From positions 248,001-312,000 of the forward strand of contig NZ_JACJPF010000098.1 of assembly GCF_014695915.1 (NCBI RefSeq): a DNA stretch of 64,000 nt, read 5' to 3'. Below, in pieces: positions 45,333 through 55,720 of the stretch. Within the stretch, counting starts at the first letter, position 1, and every line of letters starts with the position of its first letter. The stretch comes from Trichocoleus sp. FACHB-40. Lineage in GTDB: Bacteria; Cyanobacteriota; Cyanobacteriia; Cyanobacteriales; FACHB-T130. Under the pieces are notes generated by a model that was not told the origin of the DNA, did not search any database, and saw nothing but the letters and a program-made list of their open reading frames with translations. The position numbers and the translations under genes are program-made.

Positions 45333-46937
45333 TTATAGCGTTGACACAATATCATTTGCGTCCATCAATACCGAGTTTTGTAATGGCAGAGTGACGGTAA
45401 AAGTCGTGCCTACCCCAATTTCACTGGTAACGGCAATATTGCCTCCTTGTAAATCTACGCACCTTTTGACAATCGCTAATCCTAGCCCAGTACCGGGAAT
45501 ATTTCTGACATTACTAGCTCGTTGGAATGATTCAAAAAGTTGCTGTTGATCTTCTGGCGAAATGCCAATACCTTCGTCTTGAATTTGGAAAATAGCCTGT
45601 TCATTCTGACACAGCAAGTTAAAACGAACAGTGCTGCCTTCAGGGGAATACTTAATCGCATTTGTAAGCAAATTAGTCAGGATGTGCCGCAGCAGGTTTT
45701 CGTCTAGGCAAACGCTTATACATTGACTTTGATTGACACAGGCTTCATTAGTGTGTTTTTCAAAGGTGATTATGTGTTTGCAACTTGTACTTAATTTGAT
45801 TTCTTCTATTAAATTGCGGGTAAATTTTTCGAGATCGAGAGGTACTGGTTTGACTTCTAATCTTCTTTGATCGGAGCGACCGATTATCAAAACATTATCT
45901 AATAGCGCGGTCATGGTTTTGACATTTTTTTTGATTCGCTCAAAAAATTCGCGTTTTTTATCTACAGACCATTTGTCGCTATAATTTTCTAGGATTTGAG
46001 TCGCAGCTAGAATGGTGTTTAGTGGATTGCGAATCTCGTGGGATACCATTGCTACGAAACGGGATTTAAGTTCATTCAGCTCTCGTTCTTTTTCCAAGGT
46101 TTCGAGCATATCTTCTTCAGCGTGTTTGCGAATAGTTATGTCTCTTGAATTTACAACAATCCCAGTTAAAATAGTTTCAGTATTTGAAAAGGTACTTTTA
46201 GATTCCAGGTAATGCCAACTTCCATCTTGGTGACGAAAACGATATTCGGAGATTTGCGTTTCGCCGGGATTAGTTAAACTTGCCTTAAAAGCAGCGATCG
46301 CTTCTGTTAAATCATCAGGATGAATATAATCAAAAACATTTGTTCCTTCCAGCTCTTCTCTAGACAAACCTAAAACCATTTGACTTGAAGGACTGGCATA
46401 AGTGATGGTTCCATCCGCCTCTAAAACTTGAATTACATCTGAAGAATTTTGCACCAACGCCCGGAATTTGGCTTCACTTTGGGCCAGTGCTGCCTCTACT
46501 TGCTGACGGTGGGCAATTTCGCTTTGCAGTTCCTGATTCGCGGCTTTGAGATTCTGTGAATACTGACGACTTCGCAACAAAATTTCTACCCGCGCCTGCA
46601 ATTCCACCTTTTCAATAGGTTTAGTAATCAAATCATCGATGGTTCGCCACAAATGTCGCGTTACCATCGTTACATCAGCGCGTGAAGTAATTAGGAGAAA
46701 TGGGAGAAAGACAGGCTGCTGAAGCTCTCGTATTCGTTGCACCGATTCCCAGAATTGATTGAGCGATCGCCCACATATAATACATAAATCGAAAGATGGC
46801 GCTAGTAGAAAATCCGGCTCTTGCTTTGCGACTTTTAAATCCGGTGAAATTACCTCGTAGCGCATCGCCAGCCACTCCGACAGCAGGCGGCGGTTCTGTT
46901 TGTTTTCTACAAGCAGCAAAATCCGATCCATGATCAT
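45333..46937 (-). CDS. PAS sensor histidine kinase with degenerate N-terminal receiver
   Basis: 534 residues. About 1-125 is a receiver-like domain, but the phosphoacceptor position in DLCIICGRSL is Cys rather than Asp, so it is probably a pseudo-receiver; a TKPIE lysine is kept. A PAS domain spans about 155-275 with a coiled coil before it. HisKA has the His in FVAMVSHEIRNPLN and the HATPase has NLLTNAIKYSP and GTGLGLAIV. No membrane segment is seen. It is the last gene of a leftward run with the KaiC-like ATPase and another kinase with a closely similar C-terminal half. Confidence 0.9.
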   Translation of the reverse strand: MIMDRILLLVENKQNRRLLSEWLAMRYEVISPDLKVAKQEPDFLLAPSFDLCIICGRSLNQFWESVQRIRELQQPVFLPFLLITSRADVTMVTRHLWRTIDDLITKPIEKVELQARVEILLRSRQYSQNLKAANQELQSEIAHRQQVEAALAQSEAKFRALVQNSSDVIQVLEADGTITYASPSSQMVLGLSREELEGTNVFDYIHPDDLTEAIAAFKASLTNPGETQISEYRFRHQDGSWHYLESKSTFSNTETILTGIVVNSRDITIRKHAEEDMLETLEKERELNELKSRFVAMVSHEIRNPLNTILAATQILENYSDKWSVDKKREFFERIKKNVKTMTALLDNVLIIGRSDQRRLEVKPVPLDLEKFTRNLIEEIKLSTSCKHIITFEKHTNEACVNQSQCISVCLDENLLRHILTNLLTNAIKYSPEGSTVRFNLLCQNEQAIFQIQDEGIGISPEDQQQLFESFQRASNVRNIPGTGLGLAIVKRCVDLQGGNIAVTSEIGVGTTFTVTLPLQNSVLMDANDIVSTL

Positions 46938-47181
46938 TCTCCCAACAGACTTTTAATAAATATAAAAAATTTTTTGATCGCCAGTGGTTTTACCTAGCAT
47001 ACTCCCCCCGCCTAAGCAATGCACTGTTGCCCAATAACAGCGCTTTGCTTAGGCGATATCAAAAAAGGATATTTGCCGATTCTACTGGTAGCGCCGATAG
47101 TCTGCTATCCTTCCTTAACCAAAAGTTGAGCCAACAGTTCTGTGTTGCGATGGTTGCGTCCGTTACATCAACTATTTTTCG
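46938..47181. other. intergenic region between KaiC-like gene and PAS kinase
   Basis: No gene supported. It includes GCCTAAGCAATGCACTG and a CAGCGCTTTGCTTAGGC partner (about 47010-47055), which together form an inverted repeat and may be a weak terminator between the two genes. Confidence 0.4.
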
Positions 47182-48630
47182 TCATTCATTTTCCTGCTTA
47201 CCGATAGACTCCGGCATACCGCTCAAGATTCCGCGCAGATTTGTCAGTGGCTTACCCACCTTGATGCCATAACGGGTCATCTCGATTTCGCGCATCGTCT
47301 TTTCAAAGTCAGACATCCGTTTCTTAAGCACCCCGATTGCCTTACGCAGCTGACCTTGAACCTCTATGTAGCGGAGGAAAATGATATTGTCTGCCATGTA
47401 GCTGATGCCAACATCCGTCGCCCGGAAGTCTCCGGTAATTGTTTCCAGTTCGTTGACTAGAATCACTGTCACACCCATGTTTTGCAAATACTTGCACAGA
47501 GAGTGCAGGTGGCTAATCAAATCTTCTCCCCGCAGGGAAAGCCGATAGCCAGCAACACTGTCAATCATCACAATCCGGGCTTTTTTCTGCTCTACCTCCT
47601 GACGCACCATGTTGGCGAACTCGTCGGGGCTGAAGTGCAGCGGCTCCACAGCAATGACTGAAAGGGTACCCAGATCGCTCATAGCATGAACCGGAATATT
47701 GACCGATTCACAGCGATGCAGCAAAATTTCCTCTGATTCCTCGAAGCAGTAGACGACAGAACGTTCACCTCTTCCCGCCGCTTCTTTCATGAACTGTAAA
47801 CCAATGGTGGTTTTGCCGACACCAGTGGAGCCAGTAAAAATGGTGACAGTACCCCGCTCTATCCCGCCGTGCAGCAGTTCATCCAGTTCCGGTACGCCGG
47901 AGGGAATGCTTTGAACGGCAAATTCCCGTTTGTAAACTTCCGGCTGTAGACGGGGGGAGACTCCCATCCCTTTATTGGTTAGCCGCATCGAGTGCAAACC
48001 ACTGTGGAAGTTAGAACCGCGAAACTTGGTGATGTTAAGGGTACGTCCCTCGGCATCGTGGTTGAGGTTAATTACCCCATCGCTGATAAATTGTAAGTCG
48101 TCGTCGGGTGCTGTCTCGCTGCCTTCGGAGGTAAAAATTACCGTTGTACCTTGTTGTAAAAGAAAGCGGATAAATGAAAGCACTTGCTTGCGGAACTGGA
48201 AGGCATCGGCTGACAAGTAGCGGAATTGGGTAATCGCATCCAGAACCACTCGTTTTGGTTTGAGGGTTTCTACAGATTCAATAATTTTTTGCGTGGTTGG
48301 TTCTCGTTCTACTTCAGCTGGCGAGAAGATGTCGTAGGTCTGAATTTGTGTGAAGAATTCAGAAGTGGGGCTGAGGTCGAGAAAGGTCATCCCTTTCATG
48401 TCAAAGCCAAGGCGATCGCCATTAGTGCCGATTTGCTCGGCGGATTCGCCCAGTGTGATGTAAAGAGTTTTTTCGCCATTGACTATGCCCGCGGCCAGAA
48501 AATGCAGTCCGAGCGTGGTCTTGCCGCTTCCGGGGCCGCCTCGCACTAGATAGGAGCAAGCTGGGACAAGACCGCCATGCAGAACCTCGTCTAAACCTGA
48601 AATGCCTGTGGATAGCCGATCTTGCAGCAT
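47182..48630 (-). CDS. double-KaiC-domain RecA-like ATPase
   Basis: 482 residues with two KaiC/RadA-type domains: Walker A GGPGSGKTTLG near residue 32 and GSTGVGKTTIG near residue 268, with VVLDAITQFRYLS and VMIDSVAGYRLSL as matching Walker B areas. It is a KaiC-like protein, not clock KaiC itself: there is no kaiA/kaiB nearby and the context is two histidine kinases. Such proteins are often linked to signalling. The ATP-dependent role and partner are unknown. Confidence 0.9.
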   Translation of the reverse strand: MLQDRLSTGISGLDEVLHGGLVPACSYLVRGGPGSGKTTLGLHFLAAGIVNGEKTLYITLGESAEQIGTNGDRLGFDMKGMTFLDLSPTSEFFTQIQTYDIFSPAEVEREPTTQKIIESVETLKPKRVVLDAITQFRYLSADAFQFRKQVLSFIRFLLQQGTTVIFTSEGSETAPDDDLQFISDGVINLNHDAEGRTLNITKFRGSNFHSGLHSMRLTNKGMGVSPRLQPEVYKREFAVQSIPSGVPELDELLHGGIERGTVTIFTGSTGVGKTTIGLQFMKEAAGRGERSVVYCFEESEEILLHRCESVNIPVHAMSDLGTLSVIAVEPLHFSPDEFANMVRQEVEQKKARIVMIDSVAGYRLSLRGEDLISHLHSLCKYLQNMGVTVILVNELETITGDFRATDVGISYMADNIIFLRYIEVQGQLRKAIGVLKKRMSDFEKTMREIEMTRYGIKVGKPLTNLRGILSGMPESIGKQENE

Positions 48631-48791
48631 TGATCTGTTTCTCTGGGGTTAGAATACTAATTTATTATTAGAAGCGATCGCGCCGTTTTTGTATATAAAA
48701 TTCACACTAGGCTGCAAGTAGAACAATCACTCTGTCTTGATTTGTTAGTATGCGCCCTTAAACCTGCGCGATCGCTGCATGATTGCCTTTT

Positions 48792-51626
48792 TCATAATGG
48801 CAGCGTAACGATAAACGTGCTACCTACTCCGACTTCACTGTGAAAAGTAACTTTCCCCCCATGTAAGTCTACACACTGTTTGACAATTGACAATCCTAAT
48901 CCTGTACCAGAAATATTCCTGACATTGCTACCCCGATGGAAGGAATCGAATAATTGTGCTTTGTCAGCTTCCGGAATACCAATGCCTTCATCTTTAATCC
49001 GGAAAATTGCTTCTGTTTGTCCGCAGATTAAGTCAAAATAAACCTTGCCGCCTTGGGGTGAATACTTCATGGCATTCGAGAGCAAATTGTTCAGAATGTA
49101 CCGCAGCAGTTTTTCATCTAGACAGGTGGTATTGCAGTCCCCTTCACAGAGGAAATCGTTAGCAAACAGTGTCTGAAAGACAATCGCATACTTATGAACA
49201 GCAGTGAGTTCCATTTCTTCCACCAGCTCCCGACAAAATTGTTCCAGATCCATTGGTGCTGGGTTAAACTCTAGTTTCCCGGCTTCTGCTTTCCCGATCA
49301 GCAGTACGCCATCCAATAACTGAGTCATCTGATTGGTGGCTACTTCAATTCGATTAATATACATGCGTTTTTTCTCCTCAGTTGCAACTTGGCTGAACCT
49401 TTCGAGCAATTTGGCAGACATGAGGATGGTGGTTAGCGGGGTACGGAACTCATGGGATGCTGTGGTGATAAAGCGAGATTTCAGGTCGCCGAGTTGTCTT
49501 TCTTTTAAGAGTGCAGAACGAATTTCTTGTTCAGCGGTTTTGCGCTGAGTGATATCTTTGGCAATACCCACCATACGGTAAATTTCTCCAGCTTGGTTGC
49601 GAATCGGAAAACCACGATCCCAGATCCAGCGGATTGAGCCATCAGAACGCACCAGCCGATACTCGATGTTGTATTCTGTGTGAGAGTGTGTTGCCCAAGA
49701 TGCGATCGCACTTTCCCTGTCTTCCGGATGAATTTTGTCTAACCAAGATTTAGGGTTCGCATACAAACTCTCGCGGCTACGTTCCCATATCTCCTCGTAA
49801 GCGGGACTAACATAGATGATTTCGCTCACATCGGGGTTGCTCATCCAAAATACTTCTTGGATATTTTCCGCCATCTGACGGAACCGTTCCTCGCTTTCCC
49901 GCAAAGCTTCTTCCGTGCGTTTATGTTCTGCGATCGCGATCGCTAATTGTTGGTTCGTGTGCAACAATTCTCCTGTGCGGTCAGTGACTCGTTTTTCCAG
50001 GGTTTCGTTGGCGATACAGATTTCGCGAAATTTCTCCTTGAGCGCGATCGCCATCAACTTGAAATTTCGCGAAAGCAAGTCTATCTCTATCACTGAACTA
50101 AAAGACCAATTGATTTTTTCTTGTTCTAATAATTTATCCGGTAAATTGCTAGTAACATAAGCTAAATTGAGGAGCGGGCTAACTAATCGCCGGCTTATTT
50201 TCACTGCCAATAGCAGTGTTAACCCGGAAATTAGTACCATGATAGTAAGGTCTTTAATATAAAAATTTTGCAGATAACTGACATGTGGTGCGGCGGGTAA
50301 CTCCACAACTAAAGTCCAGGGTATGTTGCCGCTAATTAGAGTTTCCTGCACGAACAAAGATTTATACCAGCGTGTCAAAAGAGGCATATTTCCTTTGGCT
50401 GGTAGCCACTGATAAATAGTATCCGCTTTAAACTGGATTTCCCCCCTGCTGGTGTGGTCAAAAACTTGCATTGGCAACCGATCTGACTTAGTGCTGGCAA
50501 CGATATTTCCTTGCTTATCAACCAGCGTGACTTGAATATCTTTATGAGCAGTATGCAATTGAAGTAGTTGGCTGATGTGACTCAAATTTAGAGAACCATA
50601 AGCGAAGCCTTCAGCTACATCGCCTATCACCACTGGTACGCTCAACTCAAGATGGGGAATCAGCAAAATCGGATCGATATGTACATTAATCTTTGAGGGT
50701 TGCAAAGTAGCCTTCGTTTGTTGCACAAGTGATTGATTAAGGACACCTACACCTATCTTTGAATTTTGATATTGATTAGTTGTTGGGTAAGAGGTAATGA
50801 TAGTTTTAGAGGGATTAACCACATACAAATTATCGAAATCCGGAAACATTCGCTTCATGATTTTTGTGCTTTGCTGTAGCATATCTGATGCTTCCATATC
50901 AGACTCAAGAGCAATCTTTCCTAGTTCACTAAGCCCATTCAGATATTGGTATTGCCAATGTTGAATATCAGAAGCTATGTGTGCCGAAGTGGATTTGAGT
51001 TCGACTTGAATATTATTATCAATATCTCTGTAGACACGCTGTCCATCCAAGACCATGAGCATCAGCGCTGGCAAAAATACAAATGCAACTAACAAGTTAA
51101 ATAAAGTTTGTTGGAGAGATATTTTATTGTTGACAGTTGGACGACCTACCCATTTATGAATTGGTAAATAAGCGATGATCAAACTGGCAAATAAGGCGTT
51201 AAAAACACCATTAACATAACTTTTAAGCACAATCAACAGTGTTTGAGTGGCATTTACGTGCATGATACCGAAATTAGTCAGCCACAAATAGGGCATACCA
51301 ATCAGCAGCCAATAAATACCATCCAGCAGCACTATATTGTATTGCTTGCGGTGCCACAGCCAACCCACAAACATAGCTTCAAGAATCAAACTAATTGCAG
51401 CGTAGGGATTATGCCAGAGTAGAATTGTGTAACTGCTAGAAATAATGGCTGCGAGCGTTCCCCATATGGTGCCAAAAAAGCGCACCACGAGCAAAACGGC
51501 AATGCTACCGAACACACAATCTACCCCAAAAAAGAGAGGAACGCTGAAATAATTGCCTGCATATGCTGCTGCAATCAAAATAAAAAAAGCAATAATCGCT
51601 TTTTGCTTATGGTGAGATAGCGACAT
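48792..51626 (-). CDS. membrane sensor histidine kinase (membrane sensor-Cache-PAS-HisKA-HATPase)
   Basis: 944 residues. About 1-155 holds several hydrophobic helices (IIAFFILIAAAYAG, FGSIAVLLVVRFFG, LLIVLKSYVNGVFNALFASLII). A further helix near 180 precedes a Cache-like extracytoplasmic domain (about 200-450), then a helix (LTIMVLISGLTLLLAV) and a HAMP-like linker. A PAS domain lies at about 570-690, then HisKA with TASHEFRTPL and a HATPase with GTGLGLSIVKQC. It likely senses a periplasmic ligand. Its C-terminal half is closely similar to that of the kinase at 45333, and they flank the KaiC-like gene on the same strand. Confidence 0.91.
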   Translation of the reverse strand: MSLSHHKQKAIIAFFILIAAAYAGNYFSVPLFFGVDCVFGSIAVLLVVRFFGTIWGTLAAIISSSYTILLWHNPYAAISLILEAMFVGWLWHRKQYNIVLLDGIYWLLIGMPYLWLTNFGIMHVNATQTLLIVLKSYVNGVFNALFASLIIAYLPIHKWVGRPTVNNKISLQQTLFNLLVAFVFLPALMLMVLDGQRVYRDIDNNIQVELKSTSAHIASDIQHWQYQYLNGLSELGKIALESDMEASDMLQQSTKIMKRMFPDFDNLYVVNPSKTIITSYPTTNQYQNSKIGVGVLNQSLVQQTKATLQPSKINVHIDPILLIPHLELSVPVVIGDVAEGFAYGSLNLSHISQLLQLHTAHKDIQVTLVDKQGNIVASTKSDRLPMQVFDHTSRGEIQFKADTIYQWLPAKGNMPLLTRWYKSLFVQETLISGNIPWTLVVELPAAPHVSYLQNFYIKDLTIMVLISGLTLLLAVKISRRLVSPLLNLAYVTSNLPDKLLEQEKINWSFSSVIEIDLLSRNFKLMAIALKEKFREICIANETLEKRVTDRTGELLHTNQQLAIAIAEHKRTEEALRESEERFRQMAENIQEVFWMSNPDVSEIIYVSPAYEEIWERSRESLYANPKSWLDKIHPEDRESAIASWATHSHTEYNIEYRLVRSDGSIRWIWDRGFPIRNQAGEIYRMVGIAKDITQRKTAEQEIRSALLKERQLGDLKSRFITTASHEFRTPLTTILMSAKLLERFSQVATEEKKRMYINRIEVATNQMTQLLDGVLLIGKAEAGKLEFNPAPMDLEQFCRELVEEMELTAVHKYAIVFQTLFANDFLCEGDCNTTCLDEKLLRYILNNLLSNAMKYSPQGGKVYFDLICGQTEAIFRIKDEGIGIPEADKAQLFDSFHRGSNVRNISGTGLGLSIVKQCVDLHGGKVTFHSEVGVGSTFIVTLPL

Positions 51627-52046
51627 AAGTAATTAAAGTTTGTGAAGCTTTATGGGAGGTTAAATATATCTTTAAAACTGCCGACCTACTTTTGTTAGGT
51701 TAGGCTATGACAGGGGCTTGAAACATTAGTAAATACACTGATGACGGAAGGAAATAGCGCTACGCACCTACGCTGATAGCGATCGCTTCCTCAAAAAGCC
51801 CTCAAGGATCAACCCAGAAGGCACCTGTTCTCTTGGAACACCCGCATTACATGAAGGTGGATGAAGCACCGACCCGGCTGGGTAGACTATTTCGTTTTAT
51901 ACTTGCAGCATTTGATTTCCCCAAACTCGCTACAGGCTAGGATTTCGCAATCAAAAATCAAAAATCAAAAATGGTAATACCCCTAAATCCATTACAGTAA
52001 AAAAGATAAGTAAAAACCGATCCTTAAGCTTATAGGGAAACTTGGA
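51627..52046. other. kinase-dxs divergent intergenic region
   Basis: No gene supported. Three tandem AATCAAA heptamers lie at 51949-51969, a typical cyanobacterial short tandem repeat. A CCCAG...CTGGG-bounded stretch at about 51826-51887 can fold, but I do not recognise it as a known RNA. Confidence 0.45.
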
Positions 52047-53954
52047 ATGCACCTGAGTGAAATAACCCATCCTAACCAGTTGCACGGTCTATCAATTCGT
52101 CAACTCCAGCAAATTGCGCGTCAAATCCGGGAAAAGCATCTCCAAACCGTAGCCACCAGCGGTGGACATTTGGGGCCAGGATTGGGTGTCGTGGAACTTA
52201 CATTAGGGCTGTATCAAACTCTCGACTTAGACCGAGATAAAGTAGTCTGGGATGTCGGACACCAAGCCTATCCGCACAAAATAATTACCGGGCGGTACGA
52301 CAACTTCCACACCCTGCGGCAAAAAGACGGTATTGCCGGTTATCTCAAGCGATGTGAAAGTAAATTCGATCACTTCGGTGCAGGTCACGCTTCGACCAGT
52401 ATCTCAGCTGCCTTGGGCATGGCTGTAGCGCGAGACCTGAAAGGCGATAACTTCAAAGTCGTTGCCGTGATTGGCGATGGCGCACTTACTGGCGGTATGG
52501 CATTAGAAGCGATTAACCATGCCGGACATTTGCCGAAAACTAATTTGCTGGTAGTGCTGAATGATAACGAGATGTCAATTTCGCCCAATGTGGGCGCAAT
52601 TCCCCGCTATCTCAACAAAATGCGCCTCAGCCCGCCGATGCAATTCCTCACAGACAACTTAGAGGAACAATTCAAACATATTCCCTTTGTCGGCGAATCC
52701 CTCTCCCCAGAACTGGAAAGGGTGAAAGAAGGAATGAAGCGGCTGGCAGTTCCCAAAGTAGGGGCAGTGTTTGAAGAACTTGGCTTTACCTACATGGGGC
52801 CAGTGGATGGTCATAACCTGGAGGAACTGATTGCCACCTTCAAGCAGGCACACAAAATGCCAGGGCCAGTGCTGGTTCATGTGGCAACCGTGAAAGGTAA
52901 AGGGTACGAAATAGCCGAGAAAGACCAAGTAGGCTACCACGCCCAAAGCCCTTTTAACCTTGCCACTGGCAAAGCTATCCCCTCCAGCAAACCAAAGCCT
53001 CCCGCCTACTCGAAAGTTTTTACCCACACGCTGGTGAAACTTGCCGAAAACAACCCGAAAATTGTTGGCATTACAGCGGCAATGGCAACAGGAACAGGTT
53101 TAGACAAACTCGCCAGCAAACTGCCCCAGCAATACATCGATGTTGGCATTGCGGAACAACACGCCGTCACCTTAGCGGCAGGAATGGCTTGCGAAGGGAT
53201 GCGCCCTGTTGCTGCGATTTACTCAACCTTCCTGCAACGCGGCTACGACCAGATTGTTCACGATGTCTGCATTCAAAACCTGCCTGTCTTCTTCTGCCTC
53301 GACCGGGCAGGAATTGTCGGCGCTGATGGCCCCACCCACCAGGGGATGTATGACATCGCCTATCTGCGCTGCCTTCCCAACATAGTGTTGATGGCACCCA
53401 AAGATGAGGCAGAGTTGCAGCAAATGGTGGTGACGGGAGTAAATTATACCGATGGCCCGATTGCGATGCGCTATCCTCGCGGCAACGGCTACGGCGTTCC
53501 CTTGATGGAAGAAGGTTGGGAAGCTTTGCCCATCGGTAAGGGAGAAATTTTGCGGCAAGGGGATGATGTGCTGATGGTAGGCTATGGTTCAATGGTTTAC
53601 CCAACCATGCAGGTAGCTCAAATTTTGAGCGAACATGGGATAGAAGCCACTGTGATCAATGCCCGTTTTGCTAAGCCTCTTGATACTGAGTTAATTTTGC
53701 CCCTTGCCAAGCAAATTGGTCGGGTTGTGACGCTGGAAGAAGGCTGCTTGATGGGCGGCTTTGGGAGCGCGATCGCGGAATCTCTCCTAGATAATAATGT
53801 CGTAGTGCCTGTGATGCGAATTGGCGTACCCGATGTCTTAGTAGACCACGCCACCCCAGATCAGTCTATGGCAGAATTGGGATTGACACCGCCGCAAATT
53901 GCCGAAAAAGTACGAAAATCTTTTAGTCCTCAACTGTCAGCAGTTGGCGGTTAA
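52047..53954 (+). CDS. dxs: 1-deoxy-D-xylulose-5-phosphate synthase Dxs
   Basis: 635-residue ThDP enzyme that condenses pyruvate and glyceraldehyde-3-phosphate in the first step of the MEP isoprenoid pathway. Visible features: [18 protein letters not shown] for ThDP-Mg, [14 protein letters not shown] and the catalytic Glu in [15 protein letters not shown]. Length and ends match the cyanobacterial enzyme. It supplies precursors for carotenoids, chlorophyll phytol and quinones. It stands alone, 127 bases before mtnA. Confidence 0.97.
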   Translation: MHLSEITHPNQLHGLSIRQLQQIARQIREKHLQTVATSGGHLGPGLGVVELTLGLYQTLDLDRDKVVWDVGHQAYPHKIITGRYDNFHTLRQKDGIAGYLKRCESKFDHFGAGHASTSISAALGMAVARDLKGDNFKVVAVIGDGALTGGMALEAINHAGHLPKTNLLVVLNDNEMSISPNVGAIPRYLNKMRLSPPMQFLTDNLEEQFKHIPFVGESLSPELERVKEGMKRLAVPKVGAVFEELGFTYMGPVDGHNLEELIATFKQAHKMPGPVLVHVATVKGKGYEIAEKDQVGYHAQSPFNLATGKAIPSSKPKPPAYSKVFTHTLVKLAENNPKIVGITAAMATGTGLDKLASKLPQQYIDVGIAEQHAVTLAAGMACEGMRPVAAIYSTFLQRGYDQIVHDVCIQNLPVFFCLDRAGIVGADGPTHQGMYDIAYLRCLPNIVLMAPKDEAELQQMVVTGVNYTDGPIAMRYPRGNGYGVPLMEEGWEALPIGKGEILRQGDDVLMVGYGSMVYPTMQVAQILSEHGIEATVINARFAKPLDTELILPLAKQIGRVVTLEEGCLMGGFGSAIAESLLDNNVVVPVMRIGVPDVLVDHATPDQSMAELGLTPPQIAEKVRKSFSPQLSAVGG

Positions 53955-54081
53955 AAAGGTTTCTTAACGCAAAGGGAAGCGCAGAGTAAGGCAAAGATTC
54001 TTGACGTAGCTTTGCGATTACCTCAGTGACCCTTTGCGTTAAAATTTTGATTTTGCATCCCACACTAACTACCCAACTGAT

Positions 54082-55140
54082 ATGTCTATTACCAACCAAG
54101 TTTATCCGGTTATTTGGAACCAAGACCGCGTTTTATTAATCGACCAAAATCGCCTTCCCAACGAGTACACATTTGTGGAAATTACCTGCTCTGAGGATAT
54201 GGGGCAGGCGATTAAAACTATGATTGTCAGAGGCGCACCTGCAATTGGTGTTGCTGCTGCTTATGGAATGTATTTGGGAGCAACGGAAATTCAAACCGAA
54301 AACCGGGATGAGTTTTTGACTAAGTTAGAGCAAATTGCTCAGATGTTGCGTCAAACTCGTCCAACTGCGGTTAATTTATTTTGGGCGATCGCGCGAATGA
54401 TGAGAACCGCCTACGAGTCCATAGGAACCGTAGCAGAAATCAAAGCCATTTTACTAAAAACTGCTCAGACGATTAATTCCGAAGACTTGCAAACCTGTCA
54501 GGCAATTGGCGACAACGGTTTAAAAGTTTTACCCTCCAACCCTGATAAACTAACTATTCTTACCCATTGCAACGCCGGAGCATTGGCAACCGCAGGTTAT
54601 GGCACGGCATTGGGCGTGGTGCGTTCTGCATGGCGCGAGGGGCGTTTGATGCGAGTCTTTGCCGATGAAACCCGCCCTCGTTTACAGGGTGCCAAACTCA
54701 CCGCCTGGGAATGCGTCCAAGAAGGCATCCCCGTCACTGTCATTACTGATAGTATGGCGGCGCATTGTATGAAACAAGGTTTAATTCATGCTGTCGTCGT
54801 CGGTGCTGACAGAATTGCCGCTAATGGTGATGCGGCTAATAAAATTGGCACCTACAGTTTGGCATTGGTGGCTAAAGCTCACAACGTTCCTTTCTTTGTA
54901 GCAGCACCTCTTTCAACGATTGATTTTGAGTTATCTTCTGGCGAGGAAATCCCTATAGAGGAGCGCGATCCGGTTGAGATTTATAAAGTTGGGGATACCA
55001 TTCTCACCCCCGCAGGCGTAGAGTTTTATAATCCCGCTTTTGATGTCACTCCTGCTGAATTAATTTCGGCAATTATTACAGAACATGGTGCAGTTGCCCC
55101 CGCTGAGTTAAAACATTTTCGGGAAAAGCAATTGGTTTAG
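54082..55140 (+). CDS. mtnA: S-methyl-5-thioribose-1-phosphate isomerase MtnA
   Basis: 352-residue eIF2B-like sugar isomerase of the methionine salvage pathway, converting methylthioribose-1-phosphate to methylthioribulose-1-phosphate. Family blocks are [33 protein letters not shown] (catalytic Cys), [11 protein letters not shown] and [21 protein letters not shown] (catalytic Asp). No other salvage gene is visible nearby. A region rich in repeats follows. Confidence 0.95.
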   Translation: MSITNQVYPVIWNQDRVLLIDQNRLPNEYTFVEITCSEDMGQAIKTMIVRGAPAIGVAAAYGMYLGATEIQTENRDEFLTKLEQIAQMLRQTRPTAVNLFWAIARMMRTAYESIGTVAEIKAILLKTAQTINSEDLQTCQAIGDNGLKVLPSNPDKLTILTHCNAGALATAGYGTALGVVRSAWREGRLMRVFADETRPRLQGAKLTAWECVQEGIPVTVITDSMAAHCMKQGLIHAVVVGADRIAANGDAANKIGTYSLALVAKAHNVPFFVAAPLSTIDFELSSGEEIPIEERDPVEIYKVGDTILTPAGVEFYNPAFDVTPAELISAIITEHGAVAPAELKHFREKQLV

Positions 55141-55350
55141 AAAAAAGTTAGGAATTATGAGTGATATTTAATCCGATTACGCATAATTAAAAGTCACCCT
55201 ACCCCGTTCTTGGCCTGTCGAAAGCAGCCACCTGAGTTTGGGGATGGGGTTCTTTTATTATGGGCAATTAGACGGATTTGATATGAAAAGTTGTAGGTTA
55301 GCTTTTATCGCTCAACTCAACAAAGGGATAAAACGTTTGGGTAACACTAA

Positions 55351-55493
55351 ACCTCTTGCATAAATGCCTTGAACTAAAGTTCAGGCTTAAAGCTAAAACC
55401 CGTTAAAACGGGTTGAAAATCTTTGCCAGTTAGCTTTAGCTAACTTTCGCTTTCAGCCCGAAATTTATTGCAGGGCTGACTTTTGCAAGAGGT
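55351..55493. repeat. MITE/REP-like element, family 1 copy C
   Basis: Terminal inverted repeats are ACCTCTTGCA (55351-55360) and TGCAAGAGGT (55484-55493). The core AGCTAAAACCCGTTAAAACGGGTT and the CCCGAAATTTATT block match copy A at 3913-4038. No coding capacity. Confidence 0.7.
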
Positions 55494-55517
55494 CTACTCA
55501 CCTCAACCCAACTTCTA

Positions 55518-55622
55518 CTATAGCAATCCTATTTAAGTTGTGAACGAGTATTCGCTCTGGTGTAGGGAAACGGCAGTGCCGTTTCCCTACAGGGTTTCAC
55601 GAATCATTTAGGATTGCTATAG
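55518..55622. repeat. MITE-like element, family 2 copy C
   Basis: Terminal inverted repeats CTATAGCAATCCTA (from 55518) and TAGGATTGCTATAG (to 55622) enclose a 14-base perfect hairpin (GTAGGGAAACGGCA, 55562-55575, with 55577-55590). Ends match the elements on both sides of trpD. Confidence 0.75.
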
Positions 55623-55625
55623 ACT

Positions 55626-55705
55626 TATCAATTCCTTAGTAAATGTTTTAACCTATTAAAACGGGTTAAAGTTTTAAGCCGGAAACTTATTTCAAGGCAA
55701 TGAAT
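55626..55705. repeat. MITE/REP-like element, family 1 copy D (degenerate)
   Basis: The core AACCTATTAAAACGGGTT is followed by AAGCCGGAAACTTATTTCAAGGC, a worn version of the family-1 pattern, directly beside the family-2 element. Confidence 0.5.
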
Positions 55706-55720
55706 GCTGACCGTTCAAAA

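Noticed and set aside
47182-48630. Circadian clock KaiC
   Set aside because: No kaiA or kaiB near; the context is two histidine kinases, so it is a KaiC-like paralogue.
51826-51887. Structured RNA or riboswitch before dxs (CCCAG...CTGGG)
   Set aside because: No match to tRNA, cobalamin, TPP or other motifs I know; pairing over 5 bases is weak.
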